The notes: a model not told the origin generated them from the sequence alone. A DNA stretch of 40,703 nucleotides from Nocardiopsis sp. JB363 (GCF_900143625.1 NZ_FRFF01000030.1:1-40703), one strand, 5' to 3'; counted from the first letter of the stretch, positions 23,605-32,066 are shown. Numbers and translations are program-made.

Positions 23605-23614
23605 GTCAATTGAC
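23605..23614. promoter_or_regulatory. Palindrome holding divergent TTGAC boxes
   Basis: GTCAATTGAC is a perfect 10-bp palindrome that presents a TTGACA-type -35 on the minus strand and TTGACG on the plus strand. No well-spaced -10 was found in either direction. A bulged hairpin (AACGGgCGCGAA / TTCGCGCCGTT, about 23557-23589) lies beside it. Confidence 0.3.
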
Positions 23615-23691
23615 GAACTCAAGTTCCGAAAACCCGCACCAAGCACTCTCTTGGGCCACAAGACTGTGGGGTGGTGCTAGGAAGGGAGCAG

Positions 23692-24633
23692 ATGGACAAC
23701 GTTCGGGTTCGGTACGTGTTGGCGTTCGATTCCTCGTGTGAGCGGTGCGCGAGTATCTCCACCGCGGTGGCGAGGGCCTCCGCGGGCAGGTTGGAGACCC
23801 TGCCGCTCACCCACGGTGACGTGCGGGCCTGGCGGGCCCGGCAGTGGGGACCGACGGCCCCGTGGGTGCCGACACTGATCCGCAGGTACGGGCGGCGGGT
23901 GCACTGTTGGCGCGGGGCGGCGATGATCGCGCCGCTGGTACGCGGCCTGGGAGTACGGGCCAGCCTGCGAGTCGTGGAGGTCCTGGGCGAACTCGGCCGC
24001 AGCCGGCAGGCCCCCCGAGGGGACCATCACCGGTGGGGGCTGGTGATCTCCGGCCTGCGCGCGGTGTGGGATCTGACCCTGGCCCGGCGCACTCCGGACC
24101 TGGCCCGCTCGGACCAGGCTCTGGCCCGCGAGTGGGTGGAGGAGAACCGCTCGCGTCTTCCCACCGACTTCGACGAGTTCGCCGCGCACCCCCTGGTGCG
24201 ACGCAGGTTGATCTTCGCCGAGCTCTCCCCCGAACAGCGTCGTGACCTGTGGGCCGAACACCTGCGCCGTTTCGACCTGGCCAACCCGGACCTGACCCGG
24301 GACCAGCGTGCCGCCCTGGACCTGGCGATGGTGACCTTCTCCGAGGAACAGGTCTTCCGTGACGGGCTGGGCCCGGCCCTGGAACAACGGTTGCGCGACC
24401 GTGCGGTGGCCGCCTTCGGGCACTATCGGGCGCACGCGATGCTGGCGACCCTGGGCCCGGCCGAGATCGAACCCGAATGTGCGGCCTCCCAGCCCTTGGC
24501 CCCACGGCGCCGCCGTTCCTGGGCGCCCTGCCTGTCCAAAGGGTGTGTGGAGATGCCCTTCACCTGCGGGGTGGCCTGGGTGTCCACGCACGATCGCAGT
24601 ACCTCTCGGGCCACCACGCGGGCCCATCCCTGA
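23692..24633 (+). CDS. Bacteriocin fulvocin C-related protein
   Basis: A 313-residue protein resembling the group labelled fulvocin C-related in actinobacteria. The N-terminal 100 residues look like a thioredoxin or DCC-type fold with an active-site-like pair FDSSCERCASIS, then LPLTHGDVRAWRARQWGPTAPWVPTL. A central helical part follows, with FAELSPEQRRDLWAEHLRRF and DLTRDQRAALD. The last 50 residues contain four cysteines (PECAAS, WAPCLSKGC, FTCGVAW), the area that resembles the cysteine-rich fulvocin C peptide. ATG 23692 follows GGAAGGGAG. No signal peptide, transporter or immunity gene is adjacent, so a bacteriocin role is unproven. The tail has fewer cysteines than fulvocin C (eight in the peptide as I recall) and an arginine-rich insert. 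Confidence 0.6.
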   Translation: MDNVRVRYVLAFDSSCERCASISTAVARASAGRLETLPLTHGDVRAWRARQWGPTAPWVPTLIRRYGRRVHCWRGAAMIAPLVRGLGVRASLRVVEVLGELGRSRQAPRGDHHRWGLVISGLRAVWDLTLARRTPDLARSDQALAREWVEENRSRLPTDFDEFAAHPLVRRRLIFAELSPEQRRDLWAEHLRRFDLANPDLTRDQRAALDLAMVTFSEEQVFRDGLGPALEQRLRDRAVAAFGHYRAHAMLATLGPAEIEPECAASQPLAPRRRRSWAPCLSKGCVEMPFTCGVAWVSTHDRSTSRATTRAHP

Positions 24634-24653
24634 CCCTTCCCCTGGCCGGGCCC

Positions 24654-24736
24654 CTCCGCCCACGTCGATCGGCGCTTCGTGGGCGGAGAGGTCGGGCCGA
24701 TGCCCTGGCCACCGGGCGCGCGGGTGCGCCAGGGCA
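24654..24736 (+). terminator. Tandem hairpin terminator after the fulvocin C-related gene
   Basis: A first stem CTCCGCCCACG/CGTGGGCGGAG (24654-24664, 24678-24688) is followed by TGCCCTGGC/GCCAGGGCA (24701-24709, 24728-24736), after which comes TTCCCTTCTTCCC. The second stem with its T-rich tail is the likely terminator; both can also act on the convergent DJ-1 gene. Confidence 0.65.
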
Positions 24737-24775
24737 TTCCCTTCTTCCCGCACGCCTTGGGTGCGAGCGGGTCCT

Positions 24776-25471
24776 TCAGCCCAGGCGTTGGAGCAGCTTC
24801 TCGGCGAGGGGCGCCGAGGAGGCCGGGTTCTGCCCGGTGATCAGGGTGCGGTCGACCACGACGTTGGGCGCCCACGGTTCACCTTCGACGAGGTGGACGC
24901 CGGCCTCGGCGAGGCGGTCGTGCAGCAGCCATCGGGCCTTGTCCGCGAGTCCGGTCTGGGTCTCCTCGGCGTTGGTGAAGGCCGCCGCCCGATATCCGGC
25001 GAAGGTGTTGGTGCCGTCGGAGCGTTCGGCGGCCAGGAACGCGGCCGGCGCGTGACAGACCACACCCAGTGGTTTGCCCGCGTCCAGGGCGGCGGTGAGC
25101 AGGTCGCCGGAGACCGAGCTGACCGCCAGGTCCTCCATGGGCCCGTGCCCGCCCGGGTAGAAGACGGCGTCGTAGTCGTCCAGGTCGACCTCCTCCAACC
25201 GGATCGGTGAGCCCAACTCGGACATGGAGGCCAGGGCGGAGGAGACGCGCTCGGCGCCCTCGGGTCCGCCGTTGGCGTCCGGGGCCAGGCTGGCCTCGTC
25301 GACGGTGGGTTCGACCCCTCCGGGGGTGGCCACGACGACCTGGTGTCCGGCCTCGGTGAGGATCTCGTAGGGGGCCACGGCCTCCTCGGCCCAGAAACCG
25401 GTGGGGTGTCGGGTCCCGTCGGCCAGGGTCCAGTGGTCGACGCCGGTCATGACGAACAGGATCTTGGACAT
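24776..25471 (-). CDS. DJ-1/PfpI family protein (Hsp31-like)
   Basis: A 231-residue class I glutamine-amidotransferase-like protein. The nucleophile elbow is GVVCHAPAAF (Cys139, His140), and the conserved acidic residue is in GFWAEEAVAPYEIL (Glu29/30). The block YDAVFYPGGHGPMEDL precedes the elbow as in Hsp31 and related glyoxalase III/deglycase or chaperone proteins. The ATG at 25469-25471 has GGAAG about 12 nt upstream. It is divergent from a quinone oxidoreductase-like gene across 158 bp; both types often respond to electrophile or oxidative stress, so joint control is plausible, but no shared operator was recognised. Confidence 0.88.
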   Translation of the reverse strand: MSKILFVMTGVDHWTLADGTRHPTGFWAEEAVAPYEILTEAGHQVVVATPGGVEPTVDEASLAPDANGGPEGAERVSSALASMSELGSPIRLEEVDLDDYDAVFYPGGHGPMEDLAVSSVSGDLLTAALDAGKPLGVVCHAPAAFLAAERSDGTNTFAGYRAAAFTNAEETQTGLADKARWLLHDRLAEAGVHLVEGEPWAPNVVVDRTLITGQNPASSAPLAEKLLQRLG

Positions 25472-25629
25472 GGTGCTCGCACTCTTCCGAACGTGTGGTC
25501 TGGTGTGTCGCCTCGGCGGTTGTGCCGCAGGCTCTCGAAGGTAGTGGTGCGGACCCACCGATGACCAATGGGATCGCCGGTGAGTAAGGGCATGGTGTTC
25601 GCCGGGGTGTGTTCGGGCAGTCTGGAAAC

Positions 25630-26592
25630 ATGAGCGACGACACCACGGCGACCATGTTCGCCAACAGACAGAGCACCTACGGCGGCCCCGAGGTCTTGGA
25701 GTGGACCAGGGTGCCCCGGCCCGAACCCGGTCCCGGGCAGATCCTGGTCGCGGTCCGTGCCGCCGGGGTCAACCCCACCGACTGGAAGCATCGCGCCCAG
25801 GGCGTGTTCTTGAACCGGCTCCCCCTGGTCCTGGGTTGGGACGTCTCCGGTGTGGTCGAACAGGTGGGCTACGGCGTCACCTTGTTCAAGCCCGGTGAGG
25901 AGGTCTTGGGCATGCTGCCCTATCCGCACGGGGTGGGTTCGCACGCCGAGTTCGCGCTGGGCCCGGCGCGTGCCTTCACCCACAAACCCTCCGAGGTCGA
26001 CCACGTCCAGGCCGGGGCGCTGCCGTTGGCCGCCCTGACCGCTCATCAGGCCCTGGTCGACACCGCCCGCGTGAGTTCTGGGCAGCGGGTGCTGGTGCAC
26101 GCGGCCGCCGGTGGGGTCGGTCACCTGGGTGTACAGATCGCCAAGGCGCACGGCGCCCACGTCATCGGTACCGCGAGCGCGCCCAAACACGATTTCCTGC
26201 GTCAACTGGGCGCGGACGAGGTGGTCGACTACCGCGACGTCGACTTCGCCCAGGTGGTCGAGGAGGTGGACGTGGTCCTGGACCCGGTGTCGGGCGATAC
26301 CCGGGCCCGTTCCCTGAACCTGTTGCGCCCGGGCGGTGTCCTGGTCTCGCTCCTGCCCGGCCAGGACCCCGACGAGGCGGCCAAGGTCGAGAAACTGGGT
26401 GTGCGGGCGGAGACGCTCCTGGTGGAGGCCGACCACGAGGGGATGCGCTCCATCGCCGAACTGGTGGAGCGGGGTGCCCTGCGCGCCCACGTGGAGGCGA
26501 CCTTCCCGATGGACCAGGCGGCCAAGGCGCACGCCTTGGGCGAGAAGGGGCACACCACCGGCAAGATCGTCCTGGTCGCCGAGAACACCTGA
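25630..26592 (+). CDS. Zinc-independent NADP-dependent alcohol dehydrogenase/quinone oxidoreductase
   Basis: A 320-residue medium-chain reductase of the quinone oxidoreductase type. The N-terminal GroES-like domain has AAGVNPTDWKHRAQG and LGWDVSGVVEQVG. The nucleotide-binding motif is HAAAGGVGHLGVQIAKAHGA, the NADPH-type AAxGGVG. The Cys ligands of zinc alcohol dehydrogenases are missing. It would reduce quinones or enones with NADPH in the cytosol. The ATG at 25630 was chosen; ATG 25654 is an alternative. It is divergent from the DJ-1 gene and convergent with the pabAB gene, with only a weak 7-bp hairpin (near 26645-26662) between them. Confidence 0.88.
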   Translation: MSDDTTATMFANRQSTYGGPEVLEWTRVPRPEPGPGQILVAVRAAGVNPTDWKHRAQGVFLNRLPLVLGWDVSGVVEQVGYGVTLFKPGEEVLGMLPYPHGVGSHAEFALGPARAFTHKPSEVDHVQAGALPLAALTAHQALVDTARVSSGQRVLVHAAAGGVGHLGVQIAKAHGAHVIGTASAPKHDFLRQLGADEVVDYRDVDFAQVVEEVDVVLDPVSGDTRARSLNLLRPGGVLVSLLPGQDPDEAAKVEKLGVRAETLLVEADHEGMRSIAELVERGALRAHVEATFPMDQAAKAHALGEKGHTTGKIVLVAENT

Positions 26593-26718
26593 TCGCCCCA
26601 TCGCCCCGGGAACAGGCCGGTTCCTTTCCCGGACACTTCCGGACCTTCCTCGCGTGGGGAAGTGGTCGTGGCCGTGACCGGGGCGGTGGGCACGACCCGC
26701 GGTCGGGGCCGTGCGATC

Positions 26719-28755
26719 TCAGCGACCCCGGGCGGGGACACGGGCCTTCAAGAGCATCTCCTCGTACTCCTCCTCGGGGTCCGAGTCCAAGACGATGGCC
26801 CCGCCCGCCCCGATGGTCAGCTCCCCGCCGGCGCGTACGGCCGTGCGGATGACGATGCTCAGGTCCGCCTCGCCGGAGTGCGACACGTACCCGAGCGCCC
26901 CCGAGTACACCCCGCGCGCCGAGGACTCCAACCGGTCGATGATCTCCATGGTGCGCAGCTTGGGCGCACCGGTCATCGAACCACCGGGGAAGCACGCGCG
27001 CACCGCCGCCATCGTCGACACCTCGGGGCGCAACCGACCTCGGATCGTGGAGACGAGCTGGTGCACACTGGCGTGGGACTCGGTGTACATGAAGGCCGGC
27101 ACCCGCACCGAACCCACCTCGCACACCCGCCCCAGGTCGTTGCGGAGCAGGTCCACGATCATGAGGTTCTCGGCCCGGGTCTTGGTTCCGGTGCGCAGCT
27201 CCTCGGCCTCGCGCGCGTCGAGGACCGGGTCCTCGTGGCGCGGCGCGGTGCCCTTGATGGGTCGGCTCTCGGCCACGCGTTCGGGGTCCACGCGCAGGAA
27301 ACGCTCGGGTGAGGCGCTGAGCACGGTCACCTCCCCCAGACGCAGGAACGCCGCGTAGGGGGCGGGGTTGGCCGCGCGGAGTCTTCGGTAGAAGTCCAGG
27401 TCCTCACCCTGGTCGGGCAGGCGGACCCGGTTGGTCAGGCAGATCTCGTAGCTCTCGCCCTGGGTGAGGTGGGCCAGGCACGTCTTGACGTCGTCGACGT
27501 ATCCGGCGCGAGGGCGTTCCAACAGCGCGGGCAGGTCCACGGGGGCGGCGGCCGGGGCGGGTTCGGTCAGGTGGGGAAGGTCGAACAGCGCCGCGCGGGT
27601 CTCCTCCACCCAGGAACGGGCGTCGGGTGCCCCGTCGGCGCACACCACGTAGCTGCGTCCTCGATGGTGGTCGACGGCCACGAAACGATCGCAGCGCATC
27701 CACACCGCGTCCGGGGTGGTGGAGGTGCGCACGCGCTCTCCCCCGGTGTCGGCCTTGAGTTCGTAGCCCAGGTAGCCCACGTAGCCGCCGGTGAAATCGA
27801 AGGGAAGCCCGTGCGGGAACGGGGCGGCGCCGGTGCGTCGCTCCAAGGCGTCGAACACGGTGCCCGGCTCGGTGCGCACCCCTGCGGCGTCGCGTACCCG
27901 TACACCCTCCTGGCCCACGTCGTAGGTGAGCACCTCGGCGGTGGGGCCCTGGGCCGCGCCCAGGAAGGAGAACCGGGCCGGACCCTCGGGTCGGGAGCTG
28001 TCCAACCAGAACGCGTACTCGGCGTCGGCGTACAGGTGGGCGAAGGCGTGCTCGGTGTCGACCGCGTGGTCGAGTTCGGCCACCACGGGTTCGGGGACCG
28101 GCGTCGGCCCTCGCGCTCCGCGTGCGGGCTCCGCTCGCGGTGCGACAGGGGCGCGCAGGCGTGTGTGCGGACGCAGGTGCGGGCGGGCCAGGTCCAGGAA
28201 GTTGGCCATCAGCTCCGCGCCGTGTTCACCGGCCACCGACTCGGGGTGGAACTGCACCCCCCACCGCGGCAGTTCGCGGTGTTCCAACCCCATGACCACG
28301 CCGTCCTCGGCCCGGGCGGTGACCCTCAACGTGTTCGGCAGGGGCTCGGGCACGACCAAGGAGTGGTAGCGCACCGCGGTGAAGTCCTGCGGGATGCCGG
28401 CGAAGAGCCGGTCGCCGGTGTGCCGGACCCGACTGAGGTGACCGTGACGGGGTTGGGGGGCCGAGACCACCGAAGCCCCCGCCAGGTGGGCGATGGCCTG
28501 GTGCCCCAGACACACCCCCAACACCGGTAGATGGGTACGTGTCAGCAGTTCGGGGACCCGTCCCAGGTCACGGGAGGTCTGGGGGCGCCCGGGGCCGGGT
28601 GAGACGACCACCGCGTCCACCGAGTCCGGGTCGAAATCCGCCCAGGCGGGATCGTCGTTGGTCAACACCAACGGCTCCTCGCCCAGAACACGGGCCAGGA
28701 GCTGGAAGACGTTGAAGGTGTAGGAGTCATGGTTATCCACGAGGAGGACGCGCAT
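26719..28755 (-). CDS. pabAB: Fused aminodeoxychorismate synthase (PabA-PabB)
   Basis: A 678-residue bifunctional enzyme that converts chorismate and glutamine to 4-amino-4-deoxychorismate, feeding p-aminobenzoate for folate or for PABA-derived metabolites. Residues 1-190 form the PabA amidotransferase with LVDNHDSYTFN, SPGPGRP, Cys82 (GVCLGHQAI), and His170/Glu172 (VQFHPES). A 35-residue linker joins the PabB/TrpE-like domain, with FDFTGGYVGYLGYELK, the PIKGTAPR motif (Lys501), ENLMIVDLLRNDLGR, and CFPGGSMTGAPK. PIKGT with lysine marks PabB; anthranilate synthases have PIAGT. The ATG at 28753-28755 follows AAAGGGCGGG. In actinomycetes the fused form occurs in both primary and chloramphenicol- or candicidin-type pathways; no such cluster is seen here. 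Confidence 0.93.
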   Translation of the reverse strand: MRVLLVDNHDSYTFNVFQLLARVLGEEPLVLTNDDPAWADFDPDSVDAVVVSPGPGRPQTSRDLGRVPELLTRTHLPVLGVCLGHQAIAHLAGASVVSAPQPRHGHLSRVRHTGDRLFAGIPQDFTAVRYHSLVVPEPLPNTLRVTARAEDGVVMGLEHRELPRWGVQFHPESVAGEHGAELMANFLDLARPHLRPHTRLRAPVAPRAEPARGARGPTPVPEPVVAELDHAVDTEHAFAHLYADAEYAFWLDSSRPEGPARFSFLGAAQGPTAEVLTYDVGQEGVRVRDAAGVRTEPGTVFDALERRTGAAPFPHGLPFDFTGGYVGYLGYELKADTGGERVRTSTTPDAVWMRCDRFVAVDHHRGRSYVVCADGAPDARSWVEETRAALFDLPHLTEPAPAAAPVDLPALLERPRAGYVDDVKTCLAHLTQGESYEICLTNRVRLPDQGEDLDFYRRLRAANPAPYAAFLRLGEVTVLSASPERFLRVDPERVAESRPIKGTAPRHEDPVLDAREAEELRTGTKTRAENLMIVDLLRNDLGRVCEVGSVRVPAFMYTESHASVHQLVSTIRGRLRPEVSTMAAVRACFPGGSMTGAPKLRTMEIIDRLESSARGVYSGALGYVSHSGEADLSIVIRTAVRAGGELTIGAGGAIVLDSDPEEEYEEMLLKARVPARGR

Positions 28756-28941
28756 CCCGCCCTTTCGTTCTCGGCCGGCACGGCCAGGTTGCGACATTCC
28801 AGGTTACGGCGGCCCGTGTCCACCCGTGCGCGCCGGTTGTCCACAGATCCGGACCGACCCCTGGTGCGTCGGCCTTGGCCGGGGTAGACAGAAGGAAGAG
28901 GATGAGGGGCGTCGTCCCTCGTGCGGACAAGGGAGTGGCAT

Positions 28942-29190
28942 ATGGCCGTCTTCACCGCGATGATCATGATCCTGATCGTCCTGCCGCTGGCATTCTTCTT
29001 CGTGCTCACCATCGGAGAGGTCGGGCGGGGCACTGAACAACAGCGCACCCGGCGGGCCGCACAGGCGCGTCCGGGCCCGCCCGCGCCACCACCCTTGGAC
29101 GGCGCCGAACGGGAACTACGGTTGCGCTACGCCAGAGGCGAGATCGACCGGGAGGAGTTCTTGCAGCGCAAGATCGACCTGGAGCGATGA
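28942..29190 (+). CDS. SHOCT-domain membrane protein
   Basis: An 82-residue protein with one N-terminal membrane helix (MIMILIVLPLAFFFVLTI), a proline-rich linker and a C-terminal SHOCT domain, ERELRLRYARGEIDREEFLQRKIDLE. SHOCT is a short domain found at the ends of many bacterial membrane proteins and thought to mediate oligomerisation. The ATG at 28942 has GGGAGTGG upstream. It is divergent from pabAB by 186 bp and lies upstream of the ABC-F gene, which has its own promoter 25 bp after this stop codon. Confidence 0.85.
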   Translation: MAVFTAMIMILIVLPLAFFFVLTIGEVGRGTEQQRTRRAAQARPGPPAPPPLDGAERELRLRYARGEIDREEFLQRKIDLER

Positions 29191-29206
29191 GGACCGACCC
29201 ACCGCG

Positions 29207-29241
29207 AAAACGATTGACACTCGCCGGAGGGTGGGTAGGGT
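29207..29241 (+). promoter_or_regulatory. ABC-F gene promoter with WhiB7-like AT element
   Basis: TTGACA (29214-29219), a 16-bp spacer and TAGGGT (29236-29241) form a strong promoter. AAAA (29207-29210) lies exactly 3 bp before the -35, the layout reported for promoters activated by WhiB7, the actinobacterial regulator induced by ribosome-targeting antibiotics, whose regulon includes ABC-F genes. The assignment is by position and gene type. Confidence 0.5.
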
Positions 29242-29263
29242 ACAACCGTCCTGTCGTCGACGA

Positions 29264-29287
29264 ATGAGGTGGACGTTGCGCATCTGA
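29264..29287 (+). CDS. Possible leader peptide (uORF) of the ABC-F gene
   Basis: ATG AGG TGG ACG TTG CGC ATC TGA encodes MRWTLRI, about 16 nt after the predicted transcript start in a ~215-nt leader. GAGGTT just past its stop (29287-29292) can pair with AACCTC at 29340-29345, and GGTTGCAACC (29335-29344) is a self-complementary block, so alternative folds are possible. No clear ribosome site precedes it. This is the layout of ribosome-mediated attenuation known for other antibiotic-resistance genes, inferred here, not shown. Confidence 0.3.
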   Translation: MRWTLRI

Positions 29288-29464
29288 GGTTCGCGATCAT
29301 CACGCGGTACGGCCCTTGGCCGCACTCTTGGCGTGGTTGCAACCTCGGTGCATGTGCCGTCCCCTGCTCCACAGGACCACTTTCACCTTCTGCCCGGCCG
29401 TAGGCCGCGTGGTGCTCGCATACGAAGCCCTTTTCCACAACGCTTCCGACTGCGAGAAAACACC

Positions 29465-31132
29465 ATGTCTCAACCCGTCACCTCCGACGTCTCGGTGGCC
29501 TGCTCCGATCTGACCTTCGGCTGGCCGGAGGGCACGACCGTCTTCGACGGGCTGTCCCTGTCCACGGGCCGAGGACGCATCGGCCTGGTCGGCGCCAACG
29601 GTTCGGGCAAGTCCACCCTGCTCAAGCTCCTGGCCGGGCAGCTGCGCCCGGCCCGTGGTTCGGTGACCGTCCACGGACGCTTGGCCTACCTACCGCAGAA
29701 CATCACGCTCGACACCGAACCGACCGTCGATCACGCCCTGGGCATCGCCGACAAACGCACCGCCCTCCAAGCCATCGAGTCCGGTGACGCCTCCGAGATC
29801 AACTTCGAGGTCATCGGCGACGACTGGGACGTGGAGGAACGCGCACTGGCGACCCTGGGAACGCTGGGGCTGGACGGTATCGGCCTGGACCGCACCGTGG
29901 GCGAACTCTCCGGTGGGGAGACCGTCCTGCTGCGTCTGGCCGCACTGCTCATGCAGCGCCCCGACGTGCTGCTGCTGGACGAGCCCACCAACAACCTCGA
30001 CCTGTTCGCCCGCCGACGCCTGTACGAGGCCGTGGACTCCTGGCGCTCGGGCACCCTGATCGTGGTCAGCCACGACCTGGATCTACTGGACCGCGTGGAC
30101 CGCACCGCCGAACTGCGCAAGGGCGAGATCACCTGGTACGGCGGCGGCTGGTCGGCCTACCAGGAAGCTCTGGGCATCCAGCAGGAGGCCGCCGAACGGA
30201 CCCTGCGCGCCGCCGAGTCCGACGTGCGCAAACAGAAGAAGGAACTGGCCCAGACCCAGATCAAGCTGGCCCGACGTCAACGCACCGCGAAGAAGGCCGC
30301 CGCGGAGAAGGGAATCCCCAAGATCGTCCAAGGCGCACTGAAGCGGTCCGCTCAGGAATCGGCGGGAAAACTCAAGGGATTGCACGAGGACCGGCTCCAC
30401 GAGGCGCGCGAACGCAAAGAGGAGGCCGCCGACGCGGTACGCGATGACGCCGAGATCAAGGTGGAGCTGCCGCACACCGCCGTGCCCAACGGGCGAGACG
30501 TGGCCCGGGTCAGCGGACTGCGCCCCCGCCACGGCCGGTTGAGCGGAGCGAACCTGCTGGTGAGCGGCCCCGAGCGGATCGCCCTGGTGGGCCGCAACGG
30601 TGCGGGCAAGACCTCGTTGTTGCGCACCCTGGCCGGGGAACTCGAACCGGTCGAGGGCGAGGCGAAGGTGCTGGTGCCGCTGCGGTTCCTGCCCCAGCGC
30701 CTGGATCTGCTGGACGAGGAACGGTCGGTGGCCGACAACGTCGCCGACGCCGCACCGGGTGTGTCCCGACAGCACGTGCGCGCCCAGTTGGCCAAGTTCC
30801 TCTTCCGGGGGGCGCGTGCCGCGCAGCCGGCCGGCACGCTCTCGGGTGGGGAGCGCTTCCGGGCGAGCCTGGCCATGACCATGTTGGCCGCCCCGGCCCC
30901 GCAGCTGTTGATGTTGGACGAGCCCACCAACAACCTGGACGTGTCCAGTGTTCGGCAGCTGACCGGTGCCCTGTCCGCCTACGAGGGTGCTCTGTTGGTG
31001 GCCTCGCACGACCTGCCGTTCCTGGATGCGGTCGGAATCACCCGCTGGTTGTTCCTGGACGAGGAACTGCGCGAGACCACCGCCGAGCAGGTCCATGACC
31101 TGTTGGAGGGCAGGAAGAGCGAACGGGGCTGA
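29465..31132 (+). CDS. ABC-F family ATPase (ribosomal protection-type)
   Basis: A 555-residue soluble protein with two ABC domains and no membrane segment. Domain 1 has GANGSGKST, LSGGETVLLRLAAL and LLLDEPTNNLD; domain 2 has GRNGAGKTS, LSGGERFRASLAM and LMLDEPTNNLD. Between them lies a charged helical linker (about residues 240-340, rich in Lys, Arg, Glu), the part that reaches the peptidyl transferase centre in antibiotic resistance ABC-F proteins. They displace macrolide, lincosamide or pleuromutilin-type drugs from ribosomes, and some have housekeeping roles. The ATG at 29465 has no clear ribosome site, which fits control through the leader; the frame upstream is leader translation. A bidirectional terminator follows at 31282. 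Confidence 0.9.
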   Translation: MSQPVTSDVSVACSDLTFGWPEGTTVFDGLSLSTGRGRIGLVGANGSGKSTLLKLLAGQLRPARGSVTVHGRLAYLPQNITLDTEPTVDHALGIADKRTALQAIESGDASEINFEVIGDDWDVEERALATLGTLGLDGIGLDRTVGELSGGETVLLRLAALLMQRPDVLLLDEPTNNLDLFARRRLYEAVDSWRSGTLIVVSHDLDLLDRVDRTAELRKGEITWYGGGWSAYQEALGIQQEAAERTLRAAESDVRKQKKELAQTQIKLARRQRTAKKAAAEKGIPKIVQGALKRSAQESAGKLKGLHEDRLHEARERKEEAADAVRDDAEIKVELPHTAVPNGRDVARVSGLRPRHGRLSGANLLVSGPERIALVGRNGAGKTSLLRTLAGELEPVEGEAKVLVPLRFLPQRLDLLDEERSVADNVADAAPGVSRQHVRAQLAKFLFRGARAAQPAGTLSGGERFRASLAMTMLAAPAPQLLMLDEPTNNLDVSSVRQLTGALSAYEGALLVASHDLPFLDAVGITRWLFLDEELRETTAEQVHDLLEGRKSERG

Positions 31133-31281
31133 CCCCCCGGACCCGCGCTCACGCACCCTGCTCAGCATCCCGCTGACCGCCTACGGCCCCCTACCCGAGG
31201 GGCTGTTGGAGGGGCGGACCATGTTGGACATCGGCATCCGGGTGCAGGTGTCCGAGCGCACTTTCTGAGAGCGCACGAGGA

Positions 31282-31319
31282 AGGAGGCCTTCGCCGCTTC
31301 GGTGCGGCGAAGGCCTCCT
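31282..31319. terminator. Bidirectional terminator between the ABC-F and nitroreductase genes
   Basis: Perfect 16-bp stem AGGAGGCCTTCGCCGC/GCGGCGAAGGCCTCCT with loop TTCGGT, then CGTCTTTCCT on the plus strand. The 149 bp between the ABC-F stop and this hairpin contain a short open frame (about 31134-31268, ending LDIGIRVQVSERTF) that I do not recognise and do not call a gene. Confidence 0.88.
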
Positions 31320-31327
31320 CGTCTTTC

Positions 31328-32037
31328 CTATCGGGCCTGTTCGAGGATGCCGGGGGTGTCGTGCGCCACGACGCTCTCGGCCAGCGGCACCCGACCCATC
31401 CGGTATTCGCTGGAGGGCCCCTTCGGGTCGGCCGATCCGAAGGAGATACCGAACAGCAGTTTCATCTCCTCCTTGACGCCCAGGGAATCGCGCACGGTGT
31501 CGGCGTAAAAGCCCAGCATCGTCTGCGGGATACCCGCCAGTCCACGCGCCTCCAACGCGAGCAGGAAGGTCTGTGCGTACATGCCCACGTCAGAGGCCAC
31601 ACGCACCCCATCACCGAACTGTGGCAGGAACAACAGCGCCACGTGAGGAGCGCCGAAGAACTCCAGGTTGCGCAACGAGGCTTCGCGGCGCCCTTCGGTG
31701 TCGGAACGCTCCACTCTCAGGGACCCGTAGTAGGCCGCGCCCTGCTCCCGGGCGCGCTGGAGATAAGAACCATCGCCGAAGTCGGCGTAGTCGAAGCTGA
31801 AGTCGGGAGAGGTACGACCGGCCCGATCGGCTTCCAGTAGTTCGGCGCTCAGGGCCTGGCGGCGCTCCCCGGAGACGATGTGCACCTGCCAGGGCTGGGT
31901 GTTGCAGTTGGAGGGGCCCTTTGGGCGTCTTGGAGCACCGCACGGATATCGGCCGCCGGCACCGGGTCGGGGAGGAAACCCCGGACCGAGCGCCGTGAGC
32001 GCACGATGTCGGTGAAGGAGCGGGGACTGTCGGGCAC
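31328..32037 (-). pseudogene. Nitroreductase-family gene with a single-base frameshift
   Basis: The N-terminal part (GTG 32035-32037 after GAGAGGAACC) reads PRSFTDIVRSRRSVRGFLPD, then ADIRAVLQDAQRAP in one frame. The rest continues in the neighbouring frame as SNCNTQPWQVHIVSGERR and so on to residue ~235 with LGFYADTVRDSLGVKEEMKL and ISFGSADP, all typical of FMN-dependent NADPH nitroreductases. An expected ...RAPSNCNTQPW requires one more base in the GGGCCCC tract at 31914-31920. The break is either a real knock-out or a homopolymer sequencing or assembly error. It is divergent from a MerR-family regulator that likely controls it. Confidence 0.82.
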
Positions 32038-32066
32038 AACGGTTCCTCTCAAGCGGGGTCGTCTCA

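Noticed and set aside
20626..24633. A biosynthetic cluster built on the methyltransferase and fulvocin-related genes
   Set aside because: The genes have separate promoters and terminators, face different ways and lack any core synthase, lanthipeptide enzyme or exporter.
31134..31268. Short frame after the ABC-F gene ending LDIGIRVQVSERTF
   Set aside because: No start with a ribosome site and no family I recognise. It could be a gene remnant, but evidence is too thin to annotate.
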